From Syntrophales bacterium (lineage in GTDB: Bacteria; Desulfobacterota; Syntrophia; Syntrophales; UBA2210): 9,338 nt of DNA. The stretch spans positions 1 to 9,338 of the forward strand of contig JAQUQY010000046.1 in NCBI GenBank assembly GCA_028715865.1, given 5' to 3'. Shown here piece by piece: positions 1-6,336 of this stretch. Within the stretch, counting starts at the first letter, position 1, and each line of letters opens with the position of its first letter. Under the pieces are notes generated by a model. That model was given only the letters and a program-made list of their open reading frames with translations. It did no database searches and was not told where the DNA came from. Position numbers and translations under genes: made by a program.

Positions 1-2
1 CT

Positions 3-761
3 GTATCGGCAAAAGCGATTGAACGGTTTCTGGATATACTTCTGTCCGGTGACGATGAAATGAGAAAGACATCGAATCCGAGACTTCAGTTTGAATACTT
101 GCTTGTCAAGATGGCCGGGCTGGAACCGGTCATACCTGTCGATGAGATGGTAAGCCGTCTGGAAAAACTAGAGTCGAGGCTCATGAGTACCTGGGCTTCC
201 ATGCAGAATCAGACGGAAGAAATGCCTAAAACTATACCGCCGGAAGTAACCGGTGTGAGCGAAAACGGGACCGTAGGCGCAGTCTCGGAAGCATCTCTTG
301 GTGCGGACGAGGTGCGTGATTATGCCGTTGAAAGAAAGACGCGACCTGCTAAGCCGAACAAGACGGCTGATGTCTGGACCATGTTCATGGAACGTCTAAG
401 GAGTGAAAACCCTATTTTGTTTTCAAAGATGACAGCGGGCACGCATCTCGGTACAGAGGAGGGGGTTCTGAGGATCGGGTTTCCCGGAAAATTTGTCTTT
501 CTTGAAAATCTCAGGGAGCCCGAAGCGGCTGCCATGATGAACCGATTGGCAGGACAATGCGCTGGACGCGAAATGCTTGTAAATATAGAAGAAATTACGG
601 ACAGGGGGGACGGTAACGGAACGGGAAAGAGTCAGATCGATAAGCGTTCCGTTGATGAAATGAAGAGCGAGGCCCTGCGGCATCCCATGGTTCAGAAGGT
701 AATGGATGTATTTGAGGGCGCCGAGATTCGGGATGTGAAGATCAGGAACGGCAGTACGTGA
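3..761 (+). CDS. dnaX: DNA polymerase III subunit gamma/tau, C-terminal part (5' truncated by window edge)
   Basis: DnaX is the clamp-loader ATPase subunit of the replicative DNA polymerase holoenzyme. Only the C-terminal ~250 residues lie here. The frame is open from base 3 through the ATG at 60, so that ATG is internal and the true start, Walker A motif and zinc module are upstream. The visible part begins with the end of the helical collar domain (EMRKTSNPRLQFEYLLVKM), typical of DnaX domain III. A low-complexity linker (about bases 200-365) follows, then a conserved-looking C-terminal domain from about base 370 (VWTMFMERLRSENP, then DG-like EGVLRIGF). It ends with ALRHPMVQKVMDVFEG, a motif common at DnaX C-termini. 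The downstream ybaB and recR confirm the assignment because dnaX-ybaB-recR is a widespread operon. No slippery A-run for a gamma-form frameshift is visible in this part. Confidence 0.9.
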   Translation, partial: VSAKAIERFLDILLSGDDEMRKTSNPRLQFEYLLVKMAGLEPVIPVDEMVSRLEKLESRLMSTWASMQNQTEEMPKTIPPEVTGVSENGTVGAVSEASLGADEVRDYAVERKTRPAKPNKTADVWTMFMERLRSENPILFSKMTAGTHLGTEEGVLRIGFPGKFVFLENLREPEAAAMMNRLAGQCAGREMLVNIEEITDRGDGNGTGKSQIDKRSVDEMKSEALRHPMVQKVMDVFEGAEIRDVKIRNGST

Positions 762-762
762 C

Positions 763-769
763 AAGGAGG
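763..769 (+). promoter_or_regulatory. Shine-Dalgarno AAGGAGG that fixes the GTG start of ybaB
   Basis: A full AAGGAGG lies just after the dnaX stop (759-761) and 7 bases before the GTG at 777. It supports GTG, not a later ATG, as the ybaB start. Confidence 0.75.
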
Positions 770-776
770 CAGACAG

Positions 777-1091
777 GTGACGCAGAATATTGGAAAACTC
801 ATGAAGCAGGCACAGCAGATGCAGGCGAAGATGATGCAGATGCAGGAAGAACTGGGGAACAGAACCGTAGAGTCTTCCGCCGGCGGCGGAATGGTCACGG
901 CTGTGGTAAGCGGAAAGTACGAACTTATTTCCCTGAGAATTGAAAGAAATGTGGTTGATCCCGATGATATCGATATGCTTCAGGATCTCGTCGTTGCCGC
1001 CGTCAATGAAGGCATCCGCAAGGCCCAGGAAATGACCCGGGAAGAAATGTCGAAACTGACAGGGGGATTGAATATTCCCGGGTTGATTTAA
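777..1091 (+). CDS. ybaB: YbaB/EbfC family nucleoid-associated DNA-binding protein
   Basis: This is a small homodimeric DNA-binding protein of the YbaB/EbfC family, thought to act on the nucleoid and often encoded between dnaX and recR. The 104-residue length is normal for the family. Family marks are the amphipathic, Met/Gln-rich N-terminal helix (KLMKQAQQMQAKMMQMQEEL), the central GGGMVTAVVSGKYEL strand region, and the DPDDIDMLQDLVVAAVNEG segment leading to a C-terminal helix. The tail, GLNIPGLI, resembles the usual Gly-rich LPGL-type end. It starts with GTG, chosen for the strong AAGGAGG 7 bases upstream. It begins 15 bases after dnaX ends, so it is surely in the same operon. The exact cellular role of the family is not settled. 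Confidence 0.93.
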   Translation: MTQNIGKLMKQAQQMQAKMMQMQEELGNRTVESSAGGGMVTAVVSGKYELISLRIERNVVDPDDIDMLQDLVVAAVNEGIRKAQEMTREEMSKLTGGLNIPGLI

Positions 1092-1206
1092 TATTTTTAG
1101 TCCATGTTCTGAATGGTTGCAGGCTCGTAAGAGTTCAAAAATATGTGAATGATATGGGACGTCTCCAACTGGATATGTTAAAGCTGGTGAACAAAGAGGT
1201 TTAAAT

Positions 1207-1806
1207 ATGTCAGGATACCCCCTTCCGATCAGGGCGCTCATAGGGGAATTAAGCCGTTTCCCTGGAATAGGAGAAAAGACAGCGGCCCGTCTGGCAGCCC
1301 ATGTTCTGCAGTCATCGACGGCCGACATGGTACGGCTTGCCGAAAGCATATTGGAAGTGAAGGAGAAAATAAAAATATGCTCCACCTGCTTCAACCTTGC
1401 GGAACGTGACCAATGTGACGTATGCCTCGATCCCTCGCGGGACAGGTCAGTAATATGCGTGGTGGAAGATACGGAAACGCTTGTGGCTGTGGAGGAAAGC
1501 GGCGGTTTTGCCGGCACCTATCATGTGCTGCACGGCGTCCTTTCGCCTGCCGATGGAATTGGCCCGGAACAGTTGCGGCTGGGCGACCTCGCGCGGCGCG
1601 TTGCCGCTGAAGGTGTCGGGGAGGTTTTTGTAGCGACCAGTCCAAGCGTACAGGGCGAAACCACCGCGCTTCTTATCAAGCGGATCCTTGAAGACACACC
1701 GGTGCTGGTTACGCGAATTGCCCTCGGTGTTCCCTTGGGGGGAAGCCTTAAGTATGTCGATAAAATGACCATGGCAAAGGCCATCGAATTCAGGCGGGGT
1801 GTTTAG
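1207..1806 (+). CDS. recR: Recombination mediator protein RecR
   Basis: RecR works with RecO (and RecF) to load RecA on SSB-coated single-stranded DNA during gap repair. The 199-residue length is standard. In order it shows an N-terminal helix-hairpin-helix with FPGIGEKTA (residues 18-26) and a four-Cys zinc finger (C58, C61, C70, C73). A Toprim domain follows, opening with CVVEDTE (84-90) and continuing through HVLHGVLSP (107-114). The C-terminal ATSPSVQGETTA and RIALGVPLGGSLKYVD segments are characteristic of RecR. The family more often has Asn than Ser in the ATNP-type motif, a minor variation. The ATG has AAAGAGG about 8 bases upstream. The 115-base gap after ybaB holds no convincing promoter, and read-through from dnaX-ybaB is likely. 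Confidence 0.96.
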   Translation: MSGYPLPIRALIGELSRFPGIGEKTAARLAAHVLQSSTADMVRLAESILEVKEKIKICSTCFNLAERDQCDVCLDPSRDRSVICVVEDTETLVAVEESGGFAGTYHVLHGVLSPADGIGPEQLRLGDLARRVAAEGVGEVFVATSPSVQGETTALLIKRILEDTPVLVTRIALGVPLGGSLKYVDKMTMAKAIEFRRGV

Positions 1807-1808
1807 GG
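1805..1808 (+). promoter_or_regulatory. Shine-Dalgarno AGGG overlapping the recR stop, fixing the fumarase alpha start
   Basis: AGGG sits on the recR TAG codon, 5 bases before the ATG at 1814. It favours that ATG over the in-frame GTG at 1799, which lies inside recR. It also suggests translational coupling of the fumarase gene to recR. Confidence 0.5.
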
Positions 1809-1813
1809 CATAC

Positions 1814-2665
1814 ATGGAATCCTTAAGGGAAATAGAAACCTCCAGGATCACGGATGCCGTGCGCGATCTTTTCATTCAGGCGAGCAACAACCTGGGTGAA
1901 GATGTCCTGGAGGCCCTGAAATCGGCCCTGACAAGGGAAGAGTCGCGGCGTGCGAGGGCTGCGGTGGTGGAAATGATAGAAAACATCACCCTGGCCAGGA
2001 AAGAATTGATTCCTATCTGTCAGGATACGGGACTGGCGGTGTTATTCATTGAATTGGGACAGGACGTCCATGTAATCGGCGGAAGTTTCACCGACGCGGT
2101 TCAGGAAGGAGTGCGCAGGGCTTATGACGAAGGATATCTCAGGAAGTCCCTTTGCGACCCATTGACGAGAAAGAACACAGGCGATAATACGCCAGCCGTA
2201 ATACACACTGAAATAGTTCCGGGAGACAGAATCAGAATCAGGGCGTTACCCAAAGGCGGCGGCAGTGAAAACATGAGCGTGTCCCGTATGCTTGTTCCTT
2301 CGGCGGGCCTTGAAGGAATTAAAAATCTGGTTACTGAAACTGTGCGCCAGGCCGGCCCCAATGCCTGTCCGCCGGTCATTGTCGGTGTTGGAATAGGGGG
2401 AACGCTGGAAAAATCCGCCATACTTGCTAAAAGAGCTCTCGCCAGGCCCCTGGATCCGGACTTTCAGACGGATGAAAACCTTCGTGAACTGGAAAGGGAA
2501 CTTCTTGACAGAATAAACGACCTCGGAATCGGTCCACAGGGCTACGGGGGCCGAGTTACGGCCCTGGCGGTTCACGTGGAAGTGACGGCATGCCACATTT
2601 CCAGCCTTCCCGTGACGGTTAACCTCCAGTGTCACGCGGCGCGCCACAGGGAAGCGGTTCTATGA
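1814..2665 (+). CDS. Fumarate hydratase class I (Fe-S), alpha subunit
   Basis: This is the catalytic-cluster half of a two-subunit, oxygen-sensitive [4Fe-4S] hydro-lyase that interconverts fumarate and (S)-malate. It corresponds to the N-terminal domain of single-chain class I fumarases. With the ATG at 1814 it is 283 residues, the usual size. Three conserved cysteines match the cluster ligands of this family: C69 in PICQDTG, C185 in GPNACPPVIVGVGIGG, and C273 in LPVTVNLQCHAARH. KGGGSENMS (147-155) is another family signature. The start was chosen for AGGG 5 bases upstream and because ESLREIETSRITDAV matches the expected N-terminus. It begins 7 bases after recR and overlaps the beta gene by 4 bases. 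The same family includes L(+)-tartrate dehydratase, which sequence alone does not exclude, but next to Por a TCA or propionate-pathway fumarase is more likely. Gene naming (fumA, ttdA and others) is inconsistent, so no symbol is given. Confidence 0.9.
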   Translation: MESLREIETSRITDAVRDLFIQASNNLGEDVLEALKSALTREESRRARAAVVEMIENITLARKELIPICQDTGLAVLFIELGQDVHVIGGSFTDAVQEGVRRAYDEGYLRKSLCDPLTRKNTGDNTPAVIHTEIVPGDRIRIRALPKGGGSENMSVSRMLVPSAGLEGIKNLVTETVRQAGPNACPPVIVGVGIGGTLEKSAILAKRALARPLDPDFQTDENLRELERELLDRINDLGIGPQGYGGRVTALAVHVEVTACHISSLPVTVNLQCHAARHREAVL

Positions 2666-3234
2666 AAAACAACAGAAATATTGTGATGAGAACCCCGACC
2701 AGCGAAGAAAGCCGTAAAAGGCTTCGAGTGGGGGACCGGGTCCTTTTAACGGGAACCGTCATAACAGGCAGGGACGTTGCGCACAGAAAACTATGCGAGG
2801 CGATCGCAGAAGGACGAAAGCTTCCCTTCGCCCTCGAAGATGCCGTTATCTTCTATGCTGCCCCGACGCCTACGCCTCCCGGTCGGGTAATCGGTTCAAT
2901 CGGGCCTACAACAAGCGGGCGCATGGATCGTTACACGCCCACACTGATCGAAAAAGGGCTTAGGGTAATGATAGGCAAGGGGAGACGTTCCGGGGAAGTT
3001 CGAGAAGCCATGGCGCGCCACAACGCGGTCTATCTGGGTGCTCCCGGAGGCGTGGCGGCCCTGCTGGCCCTCAAGGTGAGTTCGGCCCGGGTTATCGCGT
3101 ATGAAGAGGACGGGCCGGAAGCGATCATGGAACTAAAGGTAATAGAGCTGCCTCTCCTTGTCATAAATGACTGCAAGGGAGGGGATCTTTACGAAACAGT
3201 TGAAGGAGGTCCTTTTGTTGAAAAGTTTAGTTGA
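2662..3234 (+). CDS. Fumarate hydratase class I (Fe-S), beta subunit
   Basis: This is the second subunit of the two-component class I fumarase and corresponds to the C-terminal domain of single-chain enzymes, supplying substrate-binding residues. It is 190 residues, normal for the stand-alone subunit. Signatures are GTVITGRDVAHRK (30-42), FYAAPTPTPPGRVIGSIGPT with TSGRMD shortly after (about 64-88), MIGKG (about 102-106), and YLGAPGGVAALLA (about 123-135). The ATG at 2662 overlaps the alpha-subunit stop (ATGA), so expression is translationally coupled. AGGGAAG ends 7 bases upstream. The in-frame GTG at 2629 would add 11 residues inside the alpha gene and is less likely. A tartrate dehydratase beta subunit is the main alternative. 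The stop codon lies inside a good -35 box for the next gene cluster. Confidence 0.9.
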   Translation: MKNNRNIVMRTPTSEESRKRLRVGDRVLLTGTVITGRDVAHRKLCEAIAEGRKLPFALEDAVIFYAAPTPTPPGRVIGSIGPTTSGRMDRYTPTLIEKGLRVMIGKGRRSGEVREAMARHNAVYLGAPGGVAALLALKVSSARVIAYEEDGPEAIMELKVIELPLLVINDCKGGDLYETVEGGPFVEKFS

Positions 3235-3259
3235 CAGGCTAGTGGATATTATTTATATG
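3231..3259 (+). promoter_or_regulatory. Candidate sigma-70-type promoter for the por operon
   Basis: A perfect TTGACA at 3231-3236 is followed by 17 bases and TATATG (3254-3259, 4 of 6 matches to TATAAT). An AT-rich stretch follows before the porC Shine-Dalgarno. The -35 box overlaps the TGA of the fumarase beta gene. It lies in the only noticeable gap between the fumarase genes and the por genes (60 bases), so an extra or separate promoter here makes sense. The evidence is sequence match only. Confidence 0.45.
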
Positions 3260-3280
3260 TCCTCTTTCAATAAATCGCAT

Positions 3281-3285
3281 GGGAG
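3281..3285 (+). promoter_or_regulatory. Shine-Dalgarno GGGAG that decides the porC start
   Basis: GGGAG ends directly at the ATG at 3286, leaving no spacer, but lies 9 bases before the ATG at 3295. This points to 3295 as the true start. Confidence 0.6.
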
Positions 3286-3294
3286 ATGTGCTGT

Positions 3295-3849
3295 ATGGTT
3301 GAGATAAGGTGGCATGGACGGGGCGGTCAGGGAGCGGTTACATCCGTCGAGATGTTTGCGCTGGCTGCCATAGAGGAGGGTAAATTCGCGCAGGGGTTCC
3401 CAAGTTTCGGTCCTGAAAGAAGGGGTGCTCCGGTGGCAGCCTTCAACCGCGTTGACAAAAAGAGGATCAAGGTCAGGTCCGGGATTTACCAGCCCGATGT
3501 TGTTGTCGTTCTTGATCCCAGCCTGATGGGGACGATTAACGTTATCGACGGCCTCAAGCCCTGGGGTATTCTCATTGTCAATACTGCGGAGAGTCCTGAT
3601 AAAGTGAGAAAGCAGACGGGATTCAAGGGAATCATAGCCACGGTTGACGCGGCCCATATCGCCCGGGAGGAACTTGGCGTGCCCATTACGAACACCACAA
3701 TGCTGGGCGCTCTTATGCGGGCCACGAAGCTGGTAAAAATGGAGTCGGCCGAAGCGCCTCTTAAAGAGCGGTTTGGGCGGCTGGCGCCGCGTAATGTTAA
3801 GGCCATGACCAGGGCTTACAACGAACTGAAAATTTCCAAAGCAGCTTAG
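3295..3849 (+). CDS. porC: Pyruvate:ferredoxin oxidoreductase, gamma subunit
   Basis: This is the gamma subunit (domain III type) of a four-subunit 2-oxoacid:ferredoxin oxidoreductase, which makes acetyl-CoA, CO2 and reduced ferredoxin from pyruvate and CoA. The protein is 184 residues from the ATG at 3295, the usual size for a stand-alone gamma chain. The N-terminus has the hallmark VEIRWHGRGGQGAVTS (GRGGQG at 8-13), then FPSFGPERRGAPV (35-47), a Rossmann-like YQPDVVVVLDPSLM segment, and NTTMLGALMRATKL near the C-terminal third. The ATG at 3286 would add MCC, which the family does not show, and it lacks Shine-Dalgarno spacing. It heads the porC-porD-porA-porB cluster, the order known from Thermotoga and Pyrococcus. 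The subunit itself carries no substrate-deciding motif; the pyruvate call rests on the beta and delta subunits. Confidence 0.9.
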   Translation: MVEIRWHGRGGQGAVTSVEMFALAAIEEGKFAQGFPSFGPERRGAPVAAFNRVDKKRIKVRSGIYQPDVVVVLDPSLMGTINVIDGLKPWGILIVNTAESPDKVRKQTGFKGIIATVDAAHIAREELGVPITNTTMLGALMRATKLVKMESAEAPLKERFGRLAPRNVKAMTRAYNELKISKAA

Positions 3850-3870
3850 AACATCTAAGGGTGGAATCCA

Positions 3871-4167
3871 ATGGAAAAAAAGAAGAAATGGCCGGAAGGC
3901 TGGCAGGATATCAATCCCGGCTTAATGGTGTTTCGTCCGGGCAGCGCCCGGGAATACCTGACCGGGTCCTGGCGGGCTGATCGTCCGGTTTTTGACGAGA
4001 GCAAGTGCATTCGCTGCGGCGTCTGCTACATATTCTGTCCCGAGGGGTGTGTTACCCAGAAGGCGGACGGCTACTTCGAGGCAAATCTCGACTACTGCAA
4101 AGGGTGCGGAATCTGTGCTCACGAGTGCTGGCCCCGCGCCATAACGATGGTAGAAGAGGAGGTGTAG
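3871..4167 (+). CDS. porD: Pyruvate:ferredoxin oxidoreductase, delta subunit (2x[4Fe-4S] ferredoxin-like)
   Basis: This small iron-sulfur subunit carries electrons from the thiamine site of the beta subunit out to ferredoxin. It has 98 residues. Two classic cluster motifs are visible: CIRCGVCYIFCPEG with C46, C49, C52 and C56, and CKGCGICAHECWP with C76, C79, C82 and C86. Together they bind two [4Fe-4S] clusters. The leader region, with NPGLMVFRPGSAREYLTGSW before RADRPVFDESKC, is typical of PorD-type delta chains and distinguishes it from a free ferredoxin. The second motif ends in CWP where CP is more usual. It lies 21 bases after porC with AAGGGTGGA upstream of the ATG. Its last codons contain the AGGAGGTG Shine-Dalgarno of porA. 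Confidence 0.93.
   Translation: MEKKKKWPEGWQDINPGLMVFRPGSAREYLTGSWRADRPVFDESKCIRCGVCYIFCPEGCVTQKADGYFEANLDYCKGCGICAHECWPRAITMVEEEV
4157..4164 (+). promoter_or_regulatory. Shine-Dalgarno AGGAGGTG of porA, inside the end of porD
   Basis: A near-perfect anti-16S match lies 6 bases before the porA ATG at 4171 and encodes the terminal Glu-Glu-Val of PorD. It predicts strong and partly coupled translation of the large catalytic subunit. Confidence 0.7.
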
Positions 4168-4170
4168 CCA

Positions 4171-5349
4171 ATGTCTAAGAGAATAGGAATGGAAATAGCC
4201 ATTGCCGCCGCCGAGGCGGTCGCACTCTGCCGCCCTGAAGTCATCGCGGCATATCCAATCACTCCAAACACCCACGTGCCTGAGCATCTTTCCGATATCG
4301 TCGCTGAGGGGAGACTGGACGCTGAATTTATCTGTGTGGAGTCGGAGCATTCCGCACTCAGCGCCTGTTGCGGGGCCTCAGGCGCCGGCGCGCGTACCTT
4401 TACGGCGACCAGCTCCCAGGGGCTCGCCTATATGTCGGAAATTGTTCCCATCGTCCCGGCCATGAGGCTCCCCGTAGTAATGATCATCGGAAACCGGGCA
4501 CTTTCTGGTCCCATCAATATATGGAACGACCAGAGCGATATCATGTACCAGCGCGATGCGGGCTGGATATCAATGTTCGCGAATAACGGCCAAGAAGTGG
4601 TGGACATGGCCATACAGGCGTTCAAGATAGCTGAGCATAAGGATGTCATGCTTCCGGTGAACCTTAACCTTGACGGTTTCCAGCTTACCCACGTGGTGGA
4701 GCCCATGGAAATGCCTGACCAGAAAGAAGTGGACGCTTTTCTTCCGCCGTTTAAACCCCTGGCGTCGCTTCATCCGGACAATATCGTGTCCATGGGAACC
4801 TTGGGCCTTCCCGACATTTACAATGAAGCTTGCAAGGCCCGGGATGAGGTGTTGAAAAAATCCAGGAAGGTGATTCTTGAAGTATGGAAGGAATGGAAAC
4901 AGAAATTCGGACGCTCCTATGAGCCCGTAGAGGGTTACAAGACAAAAGATGCCGAGATCGTCCTCCTTACGCTCGGATCCATGGGAGAAACGGCGGAAGT
5001 CGCCGTGGATGAAATGAGAAAAAAGGGAGTCAAAGCGGGGCTGATCAGGCTGCGCCTGTGGCGGCCTTTTCCATTCGAAGAAATAAGAAAGGCAGTCAAG
5101 GGAGCCAAGGTGCTTGTTGTTCTTGACAGGGCAGTTTCCTACGGCGGACCTGGAGGACCGGTCTTTTCGGAGGTGAGATCAGCGCTGTATGATCAGCCCG
5201 AAAAACCCTTTGTGATGAACCAGATTATAGGACTCGGCGGCAGGGATGTCCCCGTTGTCGATTTCGTGAAGATCGTCGAAAAGGCTCAAAAGGCCCTGAA
5301 GACGAAACCCATGGATGATTACGAAATTTACGGTGTGAGGGGATCATGA
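4171..5349 (+). CDS. porA: Pyruvate:ferredoxin oxidoreductase, alpha subunit
   Basis: This subunit provides the pyrimidine-side thiamine diphosphate domain and the transketolase C-terminal-like domain of Por. It has 392 residues, the usual PorA length. Motifs in order are AAYPITPNTHVPEHL (26-40), VESEHSALSACCGASGAG (56-73, with the conserved Glu expected to contact the thiamine aminopyrimidine), TATSSQGLAYMSE (78-90), IIGNRALSGPINIWNDQSD (105-123), and in the second domain LIRLRLWRPFPFEE (291-304) and LDRAVSYGGPGGP (318-330). The stop overlaps the porB start by 4 bases (ATGA). Alternative substrates such as 2-oxoisovalerate cannot be formally excluded, but length and motifs fit the pyruvate type better. 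Nothing looks broken. Confidence 0.93.
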   Translation: MSKRIGMEIAIAAAEAVALCRPEVIAAYPITPNTHVPEHLSDIVAEGRLDAEFICVESEHSALSACCGASGAGARTFTATSSQGLAYMSEIVPIVPAMRLPVVMIIGNRALSGPINIWNDQSDIMYQRDAGWISMFANNGQEVVDMAIQAFKIAEHKDVMLPVNLNLDGFQLTHVVEPMEMPDQKEVDAFLPPFKPLASLHPDNIVSMGTLGLPDIYNEACKARDEVLKKSRKVILEVWKEWKQKFGRSYEPVEGYKTKDAEIVLLTLGSMGETAEVAVDEMRKKGVKAGLIRLRLWRPFPFEEIRKAVKGAKVLVVLDRAVSYGGPGGPVFSEVRSALYDQPEKPFVMNQIIGLGGRDVPVVDFVKIVEKAQKALKTKPMDDYEIYGVRGS

Positions 5350-6305
5350 ATATAGTTGAAAACTTTGATCTGTATGCTCCCAAGCTTACGGACAAAAAAG
5401 AGTATTTCAGTCCGGGACACCGCGCCTGTCAGGGGTGCGGCGAGGCCCTGGCCATCCGGCTCATGTGCAAAGCACTGGGCAAGGATACGGTTATCGTCAA
5501 CGCCACGGGTTGCATGGAAGTCATATCAACCATGTATCCCACGACGGCATGGGAACTTCCCTGGATTCACGTCGCCTTTCCCAACTCGGCATCCGTGGGC
5601 GCGGGCGTAGAAGCGGCCCTGAAGATACTGCGCCGCAAGGGGAAAATCGCCGACCGGGACGTGAAAACCGTCTGCATAGGCGGTGACGGGGGAACCTTCG
5701 ATATCGGATTCCAGGCCCTTTCGGGCACCATGGAGAGGGGTCATGATGTTCTGTACATCTGCTTCGATAACGAAGCCTACATGAACACAGGGATTCAGCG
5801 TTCCGGAGCCACGCCATTTGGCGCGTCAACGACGACGAATCCGGCCGGGGCAGCCAGCATAGGTAAAAGCCAGTGGAAGAAAAACATCACTGAGATCATG
5901 GTGGCCCACGGCGTGTCCTACGTCGCAACGGCCTGCCACAGCTATCCGGTGGATTTTATGACCAAGGTGAGGAAGGCCCGTAAGGTGAAGGGCCCCAGTT
6001 TCATACACTGCATGAGCGTCTGTCCCACAGGATGGAGAACGCCTTCATCAGAGTGCGTGAAGGTGGGGAGACTCATTGTGGAAACGGGCGTCTTTCCGCT
6101 CTACGAGGTGGAAGACGGCAAATACCGTATGACTTACCAGCCTGAGTTTCTGAAGCCTGTGGAGTTGTACATAAAGAAGCAAGGCAGATTCAGGCATCTT
6201 ACGCCGGACAGAATACAGGAAATCCAGGACCGGGTTACCCTCGAGTACCGGAAGCTCATGGACAAGGTGGAGGGGCTTCATTCCTGGAAAGAGCTTGCTG
6301 ACTAA
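5346..6305 (+). CDS. porB: Pyruvate:ferredoxin oxidoreductase, beta subunit (TPP and proximal [4Fe-4S])
   Basis: The beta subunit binds the diphosphate of thiamine diphosphate through Mg2+ and holds the proximal [4Fe-4S] cluster. It has 319 residues. Cluster ligands are C28 and C31 (HRACQGCGEA), C56 (NATGCMEV) and C226 (SVCPTGW), the C-x2-C-x24-C plus distant Cys layout known from pyruvate:ferredoxin oxidoreductase. The thiamine motif begins GGDGGTFDIG (112-121) and closes with DNEAYMNTG (141-149). TAWELPWIHVAFPNSASV (67-84) and the CPTGW near 226 are PorB-like and differ from the shorter KorB chains of 2-oxoglutarate enzymes. This is the main reason to call the complex pyruvate-specific. GAGGGGA lies just before the ATG, which overlaps the porA stop. 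Confidence 0.93.
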   Translation: MNIVENFDLYAPKLTDKKEYFSPGHRACQGCGEALAIRLMCKALGKDTVIVNATGCMEVISTMYPTTAWELPWIHVAFPNSASVGAGVEAALKILRRKGKIADRDVKTVCIGGDGGTFDIGFQALSGTMERGHDVLYICFDNEAYMNTGIQRSGATPFGASTTTNPAGAASIGKSQWKKNITEIMVAHGVSYVATACHSYPVDFMTKVRKARKVKGPSFIHCMSVCPTGWRTPSSECVKVGRLIVETGVFPLYEVEDGKYRMTYQPEFLKPVELYIKKQGRFRHLTPDRIQEIQDRVTLEYRKLMDKVEGLHSWKELAD

Positions 6306-6336
6306 CGACGAAGACAAATCATAAGGTGATTCAGGC

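Noticed and set aside
1117..1145. Weak promoter-like pair (TTGCAG, 17 bases, AATATG) before recR
   Set aside because: Only partial matches to both boxes. recR is normally co-transcribed with dnaX and ybaB.
1154..1204. Possible 16-residue small ORF in the ybaB-recR gap (MGRLQLDMLKLVNKEV)
   Set aside because: It lacks a Shine-Dalgarno and has no family signature. It ends just before the recR ATG, so a leader-peptide role cannot be shown from sequence.
423..1517. Long (364-codon) reading frame on the minus strand across dnaX, ybaB and recR
   Set aside because: It runs antisense to three genes with clear family motifs, its translation shows no recognisable domain, and it is best explained as a codon-bias shadow.
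3286..3294. Earlier ATG for porC giving an MCC extension
   Set aside because: The Shine-Dalgarno GGGAG abuts this ATG with no spacer, and family members start at the MVEIRWHGRGGQG equivalent.
4171..6305. 2-oxoglutarate or 2-oxoisovalerate:ferredoxin oxidoreductase instead of pyruvate
   Set aside because: The 319-residue beta chain with CPTGW, the PorD-type delta chain and the 392-residue alpha chain match Por better. Substrate specificity is nonetheless not proven by sequence alone.
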